In this document: positions 43,637 to 53,281 of the stretch, one piece after another
How the letters are laid out: every line of letters begins with the position of its first letter
Numbering within the stretch: the first letter of the stretch is position 1
Source: Deltaproteobacteria bacterium
Lineage (GTDB): Bacteria; Bdellovibrionota; Bdellovibrionia; Bdellovibrionales; Bdellovibrionaceae
Assembly: GCA_017302835.1 (NCBI GenBank)
Contig: JAFLCC010000002.1
Span: 248,001 to 312,000 of the forward strand
Direction: 5' to 3'
DNA: 64,000 nucleotides
Notes under the pieces: generated by a model
What the model saw: the letters and a program-made list of their open reading frames with translations, nothing else
Database searches by the model: none
What the model was told of the DNA's origin: nothing
Position numbers and translations under genes: made by a program

Positions 43637-46594
43637 ATGGACGTAGAACCTGATTACAAACTATTAAAGGTTTCATTTGGTTTGAATTCTTGGTGTTATA
43701 TTCTAATATCATCCATCTTTGTGATATTTATCGGAATTCAAAAAGCCCATGCAACGGGGGCTGGGATTACCTATCATGGCAGGCTCATAGATCCCAATGG
43801 TAATCCCGTTGTGGGAACAAATGTTCAGTTTCGATTGCAGATTAGAACTCCAGGAAATGAAAATTGTTTGATGTATGAGGAAGTCCAAAACAAAGATCTC
43901 TCTATGACAAGTGGAGCCTACGCAGTAACAATTAATGATGGCACGGGGTCTAGATTGGACTCTTCGGGATACACTTTGGATCAAATCTTTGCGAATCGAA
44001 ATTCTTTTACCTTTGCAGGGAGCAGCTGCACCGCGGGAATTACTTATTCTCCTAATACGACGGACAGTCGGAAGATTCAGGTTTTCTTTAATGATGGAAC
44101 CTTTCCCATAGGCCAGTGGGAACCCGTGGCTCCGATGGCAATTAACTTTGTTCCTATGGCCATTGAAAGCATGCAAGTGGGTGGTTACAAGAAAGAGCAA
44201 CTTATAAAGATTGCTGATGGGGTATCGACAACAGGAACAGAACTCAATAGTGCTTCATGGACCGAGCTTCTAGCTTTGATTGGTGGAACCACCACTCAGT
44301 ATGTGAAATCGGGATCGGCTAATTTCACGGCAGCTCCCCAGTGGAATGGAGTTCCTTCGGGAGCCAATGATCTTGTCAACAAAACCTATGTGGACGCACA
44401 GGTAGTGGCAGGTTTACCCAATGTGGGAACTCCAGGGACTTATGCGAAAGTAACGACAGATACAAAGGGCAGAGTGACAACAGGAGCCGCCTTAGTGGAA
44501 GCAGATATCCCGACACTTTCCACTGCGGGAAAAGTCAGCGGCAGCGCTATCAATGCAGGCACCTTGGCCGGAAGCACCGCCATCAATTCCTCTGGAAATC
44601 TTGTGACCACGGGCACAGTTCAAGGAGCCACAGTGAGTGCGACGAATCTGCGAGCCTACAACGGCGCTAATTATGTTCAACTGGCAGCGCCGGCACTAGG
44701 TGCTGGAAATTTGAATTTCATACTACCCTCCACAGATGGAGCTTCCGGTACTTTGATGAAAACCAACGGATCTGGTCAACTCAGTTTTGGAACTTTAAGT
44801 TCATCAGATATCCCTAGCTTGGATGCTGGAAAAATCACGACAGGAACATTGCCTGTGGCTCGAGGTGGAACCGGACTCACGAGTTATGGGAACAACAGTG
44901 TATTGGTTTCGAATGGCACAGGCACTGCGATAAGTTCATTGAATTGCACCATCGGACAAATCATCAAGTTTGATGCCTCTGGCTTTGCAGGGTGTGGTAC
45001 CGATAGCACGGGGGCTGGGTCTCAGTGGACCACGACTGGATCGGATATTTACTATACAACCGGCAAAATGGGTGTGGGAACGGCCACCCCCGGGGCCACG
45101 CTGGATATTACCCAAACTAACGGAGATGTCAGCGCCGGGCCCCTAGGTTATGCACTGAAAGTGATCGGCGGCAGAAATACGAGCGCAGTTTATCCAGCTC
45201 GAGGTGGCGATATATCTTTGGCGGCTGGCATGGGAATTTTTGGCGGAAATGTAAATATTGCCGCAGGGTCGAGTTGGACGACCGGACCTTATAGTACCGG
45301 AGCATCTCTTAATTTGGATGGAGCCTACAATATTGGTCAAGCAGGCTCCGCAACTCTTTTTGGGGGCACTGGTAAAAATGGAGAGCCTGGGGGCTCTGTT
45401 GTCTTGTCGGCTGGGGATGCAACCACTGGCCCTGGCGGGGATGTGCGATTGTCTGGCGGTCCAACCGGCGGTGGGGCATCGGGTGGAAATGTCTATCTCA
45501 ATGGAGGTCTGGGCAGCTGGGCGTCCACTCGCGCAAACGTTATAGTTGCAGATCTCGGGGGCAAAGTCGGTGTCGGCACAGCGGCCCCTGTTGTTAGAAT
45601 GGATGTCAGTGGAACAATCAAAGTCGGTGATGGTGGGGAATCATGTAGCTCCTCAACAAAAGGATCTATCCGTTACAACAATGTCACGAGCGTGCTTGAA
45701 TTCTGTAATGGCACCGGGTGGAATCTCATTCAGGCCGCTGCTTGCAATGACCCAACTCCTGATACGATTTCTTTCACTAATGAGGCCAATGCAACAACAT
45801 CAACCCTCTATATCTCCGATATTCAGCAAGTGACCGGCATAAACTGCTCGGTGCCTGTCACTATCACTGGTCAGGGATCTCCGCAGTATCAAATTTGCAG
45901 TGATGCTTCTTGCACAACAGTGATTCAGGCTTGGACTTCTAGTTCAAGTTCTGTCACCACAGGTCAGTACTTACAGACGAGACTAACTACCGACAACGTA
46001 GGGGGCGCTAGCTTTCAGGCCACTCTAATCATTGGATCCGGAGCCACTGTTTGGACCGTCACTACCGCTGGAGGCGATTGTACGGGCTCACCAAGCATCG
46101 GGACTGTCTGTGCTGATGGCACCATCTATGCGGGGCTTTCACCGGATGGTAACAACAAAATGTTCACAACCCGTTGCGATGCTGGTCAAACCTGGGATGG
46201 ATCAATTTGTATAGGTGCAAGAGCCAGCCTCAGTTGGAATAATGGAACCACAAACAGGCCTGTCACTGGCTATGGTAGTGCCGTCACAGGTAAAACCAAT
46301 TCTGCGGGCTTATATGGTCTGTCCGATACGGGATCACCCTATGAAGGAGCCGCCTACTGTGAAACACTAAACATCGATGGTAAAACTGACTGGTATCTGC
46401 CCGCATTGTCTGAATTAAATATACTGTATTCCAACAAAAATATAATCCGCAACTTTGATACCAGTGGATCTTACTATTGGTCTGCCACAGAATATAGTTC
46501 TGACGGAGTCTATGCTGTTCGTTTCTCTGACGGTAACGTCAGTTATCTCGCCCAAAAGAATCTGTTTAGGTTGACCAGGTGTGTGCGACGTTAG
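43637..46594 (+). CDS. Large surface fibre protein with C-terminal DUF1566 domain
   Basis: A 985-residue exported protein; the hydrophobic segment 'WCYILISSIFVIFIG' lies at residues 20-34, with cleavage near 'AHA'. Residues 42-190 form an N-terminal domain ('GITYHGRLIDPNGNPVVGTNVQF') typical of giant tail-fibre-like proteins of Bdellovibrio relatives. Residues 200-640 are a Gly/Ser/Thr/Ala-rich fibre with phage-fibre phrases ('TGTLPVARGGTGLTSYGNN', 'GVGTATPGATLDI', 'GGNVNIAAGSSW'). After a Cys-bearing beta domain (about 690-800), residues 810-985 are a DUF1566/Lcl C-type-lectin-like domain ('TDWYLPALSELNILYSNK', 'YYWSATEY', 'LTRCVRR'). Base composition is clearly richer in G+C than its neighbours. 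It is probably an adhesin; ligand unknown. Confidence 0.82.
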   Translation: MDVEPDYKLLKVSFGLNSWCYILISSIFVIFIGIQKAHATGAGITYHGRLIDPNGNPVVGTNVQFRLQIRTPGNENCLMYEEVQNKDLSMTSGAYAVTINDGTGSRLDSSGYTLDQIFANRNSFTFAGSSCTAGITYSPNTTDSRKIQVFFNDGTFPIGQWEPVAPMAINFVPMAIESMQVGGYKKEQLIKIADGVSTTGTELNSASWTELLALIGGTTTQYVKSGSANFTAAPQWNGVPSGANDLVNKTYVDAQVVAGLPNVGTPGTYAKVTTDTKGRVTTGAALVEADIPTLSTAGKVSGSAINAGTLAGSTAINSSGNLVTTGTVQGATVSATNLRAYNGANYVQLAAPALGAGNLNFILPSTDGASGTLMKTNGSGQLSFGTLSSSDIPSLDAGKITTGTLPVARGGTGLTSYGNNSVLVSNGTGTAISSLNCTIGQIIKFDASGFAGCGTDSTGAGSQWTTTGSDIYYTTGKMGVGTATPGATLDITQTNGDVSAGPLGYALKVIGGRNTSAVYPARGGDISLAAGMGIFGGNVNIAAGSSWTTGPYSTGASLNLDGAYNIGQAGSATLFGGTGKNGEPGGSVVLSAGDATTGPGGDVRLSGGPTGGGASGGNVYLNGGLGSWASTRANVIVADLGGKVGVGTAAPVVRMDVSGTIKVGDGGESCSSSTKGSIRYNNVTSVLEFCNGTGWNLIQAAACNDPTPDTISFTNEANATTSTLYISDIQQVTGINCSVPVTITGQGSPQYQICSDASCTTVIQAWTSSSSSVTTGQYLQTRLTTDNVGGASFQATLIIGSGATVWTVTTAGGDCTGSPSIGTVCADGTIYAGLSPDGNNKMFTTRCDAGQTWDGSICIGARASLSWNNGTTNRPVTGYGSAVTGKTNSAGLYGLSDTGSPYEGAAYCETLNIDGKTDWYLPALSELNILYSNKNIIRNFDTSGSYYWSATEYSSDGVYAVRFSDGNVSYLAQKNLFRLTRCVRR

Positions 46595-46644
46595 TTTTTC
46601 AAATTTCCGAACACATGTGACGGTCCCCTTCTTGTTATTTGAGT

Positions 46645-46785
46645 CTATGCATCAGTCCAAATAAACTCAGAAAGTTCTGGAAACGCTATCCTTAAATTTT
46701 CAATTTTAGATGCGTTTACCCTAGGAGGGCGAGAGAGTTCCTTGGAGCCTTGACATGTCCTTAAAGAACACCAATAATTTTCATA
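46645..46785 (-). pseudogene. Possible gene remnant, 46 codons, no start
   Basis: The minus strand is open for 46 codons from just after the TAA at 46786-46788 to a TAG at 46645-46647. Its translation is protein-like ('SRPPRVNASKIENLRIAFPELSEF') rather than low-complexity, yet it has no ATG, GTG or TTG at its front. I do not know the family. It is best read as the tail of a lost gene, lying downstream of the broken membrane gene. The frame continues past the TAG with more ordinary codons (TQITRRGPSHVF), so a point mutation is also possible. Confidence 0.3.
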
Positions 46786-47090
46786 TTAAAGGGAGGTCAT
46801 CCTGCGACAGTTTACCTTTGTTCTCCTGGTTTTTTCGTTTCCTTTGTTAGCCCTTTCTGAAACCAACAAAGCGGCATAAATAGACAAACAAATTAAATGA
46901 AAATAAGCTAGAGCAGACTGGTCACCAAATTTGTCTTTAAAACTAATAAACACCAAATCCAAATTTTCCAGAAGGAGTTTATTTCGCTCAGATTCATTCT
47001 CATATTTTGCACGTCGAGTACATGTAGAACAAAACCGATGAAATAAAAAAGCGCAATTAATTTCAAAAAATTAGACTTTATTTTACTCAT
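46786..47090 (-). pseudogene. Frameshifted small membrane protein
   Basis: From ATG 47090, 'KIKSNFLKLIALFYFIGFVLH' is a clear first membrane helix, with 'FWKIWIWCLLVLK' as a second. The frame then ends at TAG 46908. A shift of frame near 46938 lets the reading go on as 'DKFGDQSALAYFHLICLSIYAALLVSE' (third helix) to TAA 46786. The good membrane pattern on both sides of the shift suggests one gene broken by a frameshift, possibly with a deletion. The family is not known to me. Nothing else is seen in the 144 bases from 47091 to the cupin gene. Confidence 0.45.
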
Positions 47091-47238
47091 AATTCATGTA
47101 TTTGACCCTGTTAAAAATAAATTGTCATATTTTTTGAATTGCCGACAGAAGTGTGGCACAAACATCTTGGCGGTGGGCAAGTTGGGCGAATCCATCTGTT
47201 ACCGAGTTTTAAGAAATGCTCATCGAGGGGGTTATTTA

Positions 47239-47595
47239 ATGTCAGCTCCAATTTCTCTGAAGCAGATCAGCGATTCGATCTTAGAAAAGCATAAAAATGT
47301 TCTCGTTTCGCAAGTAAATGATAGTTGTCTCCGCCTTGCCGTCATTGAAGGAATTTTCGACTGGCATCATCATCCAAACTCCGATGAGCTTTTCCTCGTC
47401 CTAGAGGGTTGTCTTCAAATCGATTTTCAAGATCAGAAATCTGTCGAACTTCTCCCGGGAGACGTTTTTACTGTACCTGCAAAAAAGATTCATCGAACAT
47501 TTGCAAAAACTAGAACTGTAAACCTTTGTTTTGAACTCACAAAGGGCGAGACCGTTTTCTTTCAAAATGGAGGTGCTCAGCATGGAATCTGTTAG
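47239..47595 (+). CDS. Small cupin-domain protein
   Basis: A 118-residue single-domain cupin when started at ATG 47239, which has GAGGGGG upstream; an earlier in-frame start at 47122 has no such site. Cupin motif 1 is 'WHHHPNSDELFLVLEG' (H-x-H and Glu metal ligands) and motif 2 is 'LLPGDVFTVPAKKIHR' (second His). A metal ion, probably Mn, Fe or Zn, is expected. Substrate cannot be told; small cupins are enzymes or ligand sensors. It overlaps the next, RidA-like, gene by 14 bases, so the two were an operon. Confidence 0.85.
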   Translation: MSAPISLKQISDSILEKHKNVLVSQVNDSCLRLAVIEGIFDWHHHPNSDELFLVLEGCLQIDFQDQKSVELLPGDVFTVPAKKIHRTFAKTRTVNLCFELTKGETVFFQNGGAQHGIC

Positions 47596-47893
47596 ACATC
47601 CCAATGAGGCCAGTCAGGATAACAATTTCAATTCAGACTTTGAAAAAACTGAGCTAATTAAACCGACGATTGGAAGAACCTTTAGCGGCGCGCCATGGGA
47701 AAAGAAAGTCGGCTACTGTCGAGCCATACGGATGGGTAACACCATTGCCGTTACTGGCACCACGTCTATTACAGATGACGGAAAGGTCTTTGCGGATCAT
47801 CCACCAGCAACCACGATGGTAGAGATCAAAGCTCTGATTGATCCAAGCATGTTGGTTGAGATCGAGGCTGATGCCGTAGTGTTGCAGCCATGA
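47582..47893 (+). pseudogene. RidA/YjgF-like gene with internal deletion
   Basis: A 103-residue reading frame from ATG 47582 (GGAGG upstream). 'SGAPWEKKVGYCRAIRMGNTIAVTGTTS' is the standard RidA-family N-terminus and 'PPATTMVEIKALIDPSMLVEIEADAVV' is the standard C-terminus. The stretch that normally joins them is absent: about 50 residues with the helix 'A.AQ...AL.NIE.AL..AGA...DVV+.+.Y+.D'. The two ends meet at 'DDGKVFADHPPATT'. The frame is kept, so a shortened protein could be made. It lacks a central helix and strand, so a working trimer of the usual kind is unlikely. Confidence 0.7.
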
Positions 47894-47992
47894 ATTTATC
47901 AAACACTTATGTCAAACAGTTTAAAAAAAATGGTATCTATAGTCATTAGAAAAAAGGTGACACCCTTACGAGAATAAAAATAGTCTTAATTT

Positions 47993-48709
47993 ATGGATAA
48001 AAAATACCGTAAAAACATTTTAAAATTTATTTCCCTATTGGTTTTAGGTTTTTCAAGTTTGTCCCTTGGCTACTCGGATCCAGACAAATGCCCTAAAAAA
48101 TTAACCCATTTTGATAATCTTCAGTTTGGAAGAAGTTACCAAGAGGAAATCGCTGAATGCTGGATTTCTATTGATAACATGGATGCCTACAAGACTCTTA
48201 TCTATCGTAGTTACTTAATTACGACAGAAGGTCTATTGATGGTATTTAATTCCTATGGAAAGGGTCCAAATTCGAGCTTTACAGGTGCCAGAATGTTTTA
48301 TTTTCTTCCTAGAGAGGTATTTTTAAACGAAATTAGCCAAAAGAAAAATTTGTTAAGTGTAAGACTCAATAGCAGATTAAACTTACAATTTGAAACAAAA
48401 AAATTGAACTTGGTTAATCAAGAAAATTTTAAAGTAATAACAGATCCTAAGATTAATAGAAAAAACAATGGTGGTGTTGAAATTAAGAAGTACACAGGGG
48501 TGTATCTGGACACAGGGTTTTCTCTTGGTCAAGCTCCAACCACTAATCCAGAAAGGTCTAGTTTTTTTGTGAACCCGCAAGGGCAAAGATGTAGTGTGCT
48601 CAATAAGAAAATTTTTGATTACAAAAATGAGGAAATTTATTTGCAAGGAGATTCTGTTTTAAAAGCGACAGTCCAAAGAGTTTGTCCTGAATTTGTTTGG
48701 GTGGATTAG
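47993..48709 (+). CDS. Uncharacterised exported protein
   Basis: A 238-residue protein with signal peptide 'FISLLVLGFSSLSLGYS' (residues 12-28). The mature part begins 'DPDKCPKKLTHFDNLQFG' and holds four cysteines (DKC, AEC, RCSV, RVC), likely two disulfides. It has mixed beta character ('LITTEGLLMVFNSYG', 'FYFLPREVF'). I recognise no motif. It stands as a single gene ahead of clpB, with 80 bases between. Confidence 0.7.
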   Translation: MDKKYRKNILKFISLLVLGFSSLSLGYSDPDKCPKKLTHFDNLQFGRSYQEEIAECWISIDNMDAYKTLIYRSYLITTEGLLMVFNSYGKGPNSSFTGARMFYFLPREVFLNEISQKKNLLSVRLNSRLNLQFETKKLNLVNQENFKVITDPKINRKNNGGVEIKKYTGVYLDTGFSLGQAPTTNPERSSFFVNPQGQRCSVLNKKIFDYKNEEIYLQGDSVLKATVQRVCPEFVWVD

Positions 48710-48789
48710 TTTTTATTTAGTAGATCAGCTTAAATTTATTTGACAGTCATTATTTTGGACTCAAGTTGAACCATGAGATAGAGGTGTTT

Positions 48790-51381
48790 ATGGCCAGCGA
48801 AATCGAAAAAATGACACAAAAAAGTCAAGAGGCGATGCAAGCAGCTGCTTTAAGGGCTGAAAACAAAAAAAACCCGACGGTGGAACCTGAACATTTGTTG
48901 GCTGAGTTGTTAGTTCAATCGGAGGGTGTTGTCCCCAGAGTTCTTGAAAAAATGGGGATTAATATTCAATCCGTTGCCTATGATTTTCAAAACAGGATTG
49001 ATAAATTTCCCCAGGTCACTGGGGCTGAGCAAAAGTCTTACGCCAGTCAAAGACTCCAAAAAGTTTTCCAAAATGCAGAGATTGAGTGCAAAGCCATGGG
49101 GGATAGTTTTATCTCAACGGAACACTTTTTTTTGGCAGGGATTAAGTTAAATGATTCGGATCTAAATAGTATATTTAAGCGGCACCAAATCAAAATAGAT
49201 GGTTTTTTAAAATCATTGAATGAAATCAGGGGGAATCAAAAAGTGATTGATGATCAACCAGAAAACAAAATGGAAGTTTTAAAAAAATACGCTCGGGATT
49301 TAACAGCTTTAGCCAGTGAAGGCAAATTAGATCCCGTTGTTGGCAGAGATGAAGAAATTAGAAGAGTGGTGCAGGTGCTTTCGCGAAGAACGAAAAATAA
49401 CCCTGTTTTGATTGGCGAACCAGGTGTTGGTAAAACAGCCATCGCTGAGGGTTTGGCACTTCGAATAGTTAAAAAAGATATACCTGAAAATTTAATTGGG
49501 AAGAAACTCATGAGCTTGGACCTCGGAGCTTTGATTGCTGGAGCTAAGTACCGTGGCGAGTTTGAAGATCGGCTCAAGGCAGTTATCAAAGAAGTGACAT
49601 CGAGCGAAGGAAAGATCATTCTTTTTATTGATGAGTTGCACACTCTTGTGGGAGCTGGGAAATCGGAAGGAGCTATGGACGCTGGTCAGCTCTTAAAGCC
49701 AGCGCTGGCTCGGGGCGAGCTCAGATGTATTGGAGCAACGACCCTTGATGAGTACCGTCAGTACATCGAAAAAGATGCAGCCTTAGAGCGAAGGTTTCAA
49801 ACAGTGTTGGTTGATGAGCCTTCGGTAGAAGATGCCATTACCATACTGAGAGGCCTGAAAGAAAAATATGAAGTCCATCACGGAGTCAGGATCACGGATG
49901 GAGCTATAGTCTCGGCTGTTAAGTTGTCCCATCGTTATATCACTTCTCGATTTTTACCGGACAAAGCCATCGATTTGATTGACGAGGCAGCTAGTAAAAT
50001 GAGTATCGAAATAAAATCCGTTCCTGAAGAGATTGATGAGATCGAACGTAAGTTAATGCAACTAAAAATCGAGAAAGAAGCTCTTAAAAAAGAAACTGAG
50101 GCCGGGGCCAGAGACCGCTTGGCCATTATCGAGAATGAGCTTAAAGAATTAAGCGGAAGTAATCAGAAGTTAAGAGAGCAGTGGGAGTTTGAAAAAGGTG
50201 GTATCGAGCAACTAAAAAAACTCAAACAAGACTTTGAAACAACTAAAATTGAAATCGAAAAGGCCCAACGGAGCGGAGATCTGGGTAAGGCTGCCGAGCT
50301 TAAATATGGCAAATTGCCTGAGCTAGAAAAGAAAATTCAACTTTTTGAAGAAAAGGCAAGTGCTAAAACTGTCTCCAAAGAGTCAAGAATGTTGAAAGAA
50401 GAAGTTGGTCCCGAAGATATTGCTGAAATTGTTGCGAGATGGACGGGTATTCCTGTTGCTAAAATGTTAGAAGCTGAAACTCAAAAATTATTAAAAATGG
50501 AATCCAAACTTCAAGAAAGAGTTGTTGGTCAAGATCACGCATTGACCATCGTGGCTGATGCCATTCGTCGGTCGAGGGCAGAGATTTCTGATCCAAATCG
50601 ACCTATTGGTTCGTTTATCTTTTTAGGACCCACAGGCGTTGGAAAAACAGAAACAGTCAAAGCTTTAGCTGAATTTTTGTTTGATAGTGAACAATCGGTT
50701 GTGCGAATTGATATGAGCGAATACATGGAAAAGCATGCAGTATCTCGTTTGGTGGGAGCTCCTCCGGGGTATGTAGGCTATGAAGAGGGTGGCCAGCTTA
50801 CAGAAGCTGTTCGTCGTAAACCCTATAGTGTCGTTCTTTTTGATGAAATTGAAAAAGCCCATCAAGATGTATTTAATATCTTGTTGCAGGTTTTAGATGA
50901 TGGAAGGTTAACCGATGGTCAGGGTCGAACAGTTGATTTTAAAAATACCGTCATGATTATGACTTCAAATATCGGTTCGCAATCTATTATTGATCCAAAG
51001 ATGTCTGAGAGCGAAAAAGAAAAGGAAGTAACTTCGGCTTTAAGGGCTCATTTCAGACCCGAGTTTTTGAATCGAATTGATGAAACCATTATTTTTAATT
51101 CATTAAAACAAGAACAAATTGCTGGAATCGTCAAAGTGCAATTGAAGATTGTCGTCGAAAGATTAAAAAACAAAAAAATCGCCCTCGAGTTTTCTGACTC
51201 AGCTATGAATTTTATTGCCAAAATGGGGTACGATCCTATCTATGGAGCAAGGCCTCTGAAGCGCGTGATTCAGAGCGAGGTCTTAAATCCTCTTTCTAAA
51301 GAAATGATCGCCGGCACCTATAAATCTGGAGATAAGATCAAAGTCGAGTGTAAAGGAAATAAGCTGGTTTTTTCGCATTAG
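48790..51381 (+). CDS. clpB: ClpB disaggregase chaperone
   Basis: An 863-residue AAA+ protein, starting at ATG 48790 with GAGGTG just upstream (a TTG at 48766 is in frame but unlikely). The N-terminal Clp_N repeat domain covers residues 1-145 ('[14 protein letters not shown]'). NBD1 has Walker A 'GEPGVGKT' near 208 and Walker B '[21 protein letters not shown]'. The coiled-coil middle domain lies about 400-525. NBD2 has 'GPTGVGKTE' near 613 and '[11 protein letters not shown]'. The full middle domain marks it as ClpB rather than ClpA/C. With DnaK it recovers aggregated proteins. I saw no CIRCE or clear heat-shock promoter upstream. Confidence 0.97.
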   Translation: MASEIEKMTQKSQEAMQAAALRAENKKNPTVEPEHLLAELLVQSEGVVPRVLEKMGINIQSVAYDFQNRIDKFPQVTGAEQKSYASQRLQKVFQNAEIECKAMGDSFISTEHFFLAGIKLNDSDLNSIFKRHQIKIDGFLKSLNEIRGNQKVIDDQPENKMEVLKKYARDLTALASEGKLDPVVGRDEEIRRVVQVLSRRTKNNPVLIGEPGVGKTAIAEGLALRIVKKDIPENLIGKKLMSLDLGALIAGAKYRGEFEDRLKAVIKEVTSSEGKIILFIDELHTLVGAGKSEGAMDAGQLLKPALARGELRCIGATTLDEYRQYIEKDAALERRFQTVLVDEPSVEDAITILRGLKEKYEVHHGVRITDGAIVSAVKLSHRYITSRFLPDKAIDLIDEAASKMSIEIKSVPEEIDEIERKLMQLKIEKEALKKETEAGARDRLAIIENELKELSGSNQKLREQWEFEKGGIEQLKKLKQDFETTKIEIEKAQRSGDLGKAAELKYGKLPELEKKIQLFEEKASAKTVSKESRMLKEEVGPEDIAEIVARWTGIPVAKMLEAETQKLLKMESKLQERVVGQDHALTIVADAIRRSRAEISDPNRPIGSFIFLGPTGVGKTETVKALAEFLFDSEQSVVRIDMSEYMEKHAVSRLVGAPPGYVGYEEGGQLTEAVRRKPYSVVLFDEIEKAHQDVFNILLQVLDDGRLTDGQGRTVDFKNTVMIMTSNIGSQSIIDPKMSESEKEKEVTSALRAHFRPEFLNRIDETIIFNSLKQEQIAGIVKVQLKIVVERLKNKKIALEFSDSAMNFIAKMGYDPIYGARPLKRVIQSEVLNPLSKEMIAGTYKSGDKIKVECKGNKLVFSH

Positions 51382-51481
51382 AGATATAGGTATTTCCCCT
51401 AGCCTTTAGAAAAGTAAAATCTAGACTATTGTCATTTCAATATCTTCCGAAAGTCTTAATAACAAGACCTTTGGGGGAAGA

Positions 51482-52603
51482 ATGAGAATAATTAAAATAA
51501 TCACTTTCGTATTGGGCGCCGGCCTTTTGATGGGAAACCAACAATGCCAAGAAATTAAAAATGTGGATCAACCTAAGTCCAGAGTATTGAAAAAAATTGT
51601 GGAAGTTGGATTGGTCTCGTCAAGACTTATTGATTTACCAGGAGGAGGGCGATTTGATTTTCAATTTGTTTTAAATCAGCAAATTTATCCTGTTTTGCAA
51701 AAAAGTGACAAATTTTGGTTTAGATATGACCCTATTTTTAGGGACAGCATACTTCCGGATAATCAAACAGATAAGCAAAATTTGGATTTAAATAAAATGA
51801 ATTTATCCAAGCTGGATTATGAATATCTGAAAAATTCATTAACTACAAATCCTCCTAAAGTGGTGTTTTCTGATGATGTTTCTTGTTTTGTGAATTTACC
51901 TCAACTTGAAATTTCAGGTTCAGTAAATTCCTTTGAAATGGTGAGCTCCATTGGATTAGGTATCGGGTTTACTCAGCTAGGCCCAGTTTCTTCAGCAGGG
52001 ATTCCTAAAATTGGATTTAAGATCCAAAACTTTCAGTTAGATATGAACATGAATGCCACTCCTCCTTTAGTAAAAACAAATCTGGCGGCAGTTAATGTAA
52101 CTTCCAAACAAACGAAAACAGAAGTCAACTTTTTCTTGCCTTTTCAAAACTTATTGTTTGAACCAAGCTTCTTTTTTCAAACGCCTTTGGCAAAGGTATC
52201 GTATAATGCTTTAGAAAAAGCCTTAGCCGGTATAAACGATCAATTGGTTAAGTCCGAGGTGGACAATAAATCAAATCTTTGGTCCACGCGGGTGCTATTT
52301 GATCATGAAGAAGGAATCACTATTTTAGCTGGAACCAATCATAATATTCAAGTGGGTGATACTTTTGATATTTATAATGAAAAAGCGTATTGGATCAGTG
52401 ACAATGGAGAGGTACCTGTCCCTTGTAATTCAAGATTGCAAGGAACGATTCCTGGTGAAAAAGTTGCGGTCATCGAAATTGACTATGTCGGAGAAGACCT
52501 TTCTCGAGGAAAGGTTATCTATGAAACAGGAATTCCAAGAAAAATGGGAGCCTTGGTTAAGGTGAACAAACTTAAAGCCCCCCCAGTGACGAAGGCACTT
52601 TGA
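51482..52603 (+). CDS. Uncharacterised exported protein
   Basis: A 373-residue protein with a GGGGGA site before the ATG. Its short N-terminal hydrophobic segment 'IITFVLGAGLLMG' is followed by 'NQQCQE'; a cysteine lies near residue 22, but the lipobox is not canonical. The C-terminal 130 residues include 'GITILAGTNHNIQVGDTFDIYN' and 'VIEIDYVGEDLSRGKVIYE', a beta pattern seen in many envelope proteins with a FlgT-like or OB-like end domain. I make no functional call. It lies 45 bases before riboflavin synthase but in a separate functional context. Confidence 0.7.
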   Translation: MRIIKIITFVLGAGLLMGNQQCQEIKNVDQPKSRVLKKIVEVGLVSSRLIDLPGGGRFDFQFVLNQQIYPVLQKSDKFWFRYDPIFRDSILPDNQTDKQNLDLNKMNLSKLDYEYLKNSLTTNPPKVVFSDDVSCFVNLPQLEISGSVNSFEMVSSIGLGIGFTQLGPVSSAGIPKIGFKIQNFQLDMNMNATPPLVKTNLAAVNVTSKQTKTEVNFFLPFQNLLFEPSFFFQTPLAKVSYNALEKALAGINDQLVKSEVDNKSNLWSTRVLFDHEEGITILAGTNHNIQVGDTFDIYNEKAYWISDNGEVPVPCNSRLQGTIPGEKVAVIEIDYVGEDLSRGKVIYETGIPRKMGALVKVNKLKAPPVTKAL

Positions 52604-52648
52604 TTTTTCTTGCTATTGGAAAAAAAGAAAACTATCAATGCGTTAGAT

Positions 52649-53281
52649 ATGTTTTCAGGAATTATTGAAGCCAAAAAGAATATTTTAAAAGTGATTTCGC
52701 TGAATCAGGCTCTCCTTATCCAGTTAGAGAGACCTCATTTCTTTCAAGATGTTAAAAGTGGTGATAGTATCGCCGTGAATGGTGTTTGTTTAACTCTTGA
52801 AGCATTCGATGCAGAGACTCTCCAATTTACCCTTGGCTATGAAACATTAAATATTCTACAATGGAAAAAAGAAAATCTTATAGGAAAAAATGTAAATCTT
52901 GAAAGATCATTAAGGTTTGGAGATCGGATACATGGTCACTTGGTCAGTGGACATGTAGATTCATTGGCTCAAGCCATCGAAAAAAAACAACTAGGAGAAA
53001 GTTTATTTTTTCGGTTTTCGCTACCCTTACAATCTAAAAAATTTATTTGGAAAAAAGGCTCAGTGGCGGTTCAAGGTGTAAGTTTAACGGTAAATGAATT
53101 AGATGAAAATTCCTTCACGGTTTGTTTAATTCCAGAAACTCTTAAAAATACCAACCTGTCAGATATTAAAGAAGGCGAATGGGTTAATTTGGAATGCGAT
53201 TATCTTATCAAGGGTATAACTCAATTTAAGGCTCAGACCGAATTATCTTCGGATGAAAGAGTCATAAAGAAGGATTTATGA
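52649..53281 (+). CDS. ribE: Riboflavin synthase alpha chain
   Basis: A 210-residue protein starting at ATG 52649, which gives the family's usual 'MFSGIIEA' opening; a TTG at 52610 would add 13 odd residues. It has two lumazine-binding repeats: 'VKSGDSIAVNGVCLTLEAF' and 'RFGDRIHGHLVSGHVD' in the first, and 'WKKGSVAVQGVSLTVNELDENSF' in the second. It converts two 6,7-dimethyl-8-ribityllumazine into riboflavin. It overlaps ribB by 4 bases; ribB and ribH follow. No FMN riboswitch fits in the 45-base gap upstream. Confidence 0.94.
   Translation: MFSGIIEAKKNILKVISLNQALLIQLERPHFFQDVKSGDSIAVNGVCLTLEAFDAETLQFTLGYETLNILQWKKENLIGKNVNLERSLRFGDRIHGHLVSGHVDSLAQAIEKKQLGESLFFRFSLPLQSKKFIWKKGSVAVQGVSLTVNELDENSFTVCLIPETLKNTNLSDIKEGEWVNLECDYLIKGITQFKAQTELSSDERVIKKDL

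Noticed and set aside
46270-46594. Possible diversity-generating retroelement target at the DUF1566 tip
   Set aside because: No reverse transcriptase gene, and no template copy of the tip was seen in the following 1 kb; the domain alone is not enough.
52604-52648. FMN riboswitch ahead of the riboflavin genes
   Set aside because: The gap is only 45 bases and none of the conserved RFN blocks is present.
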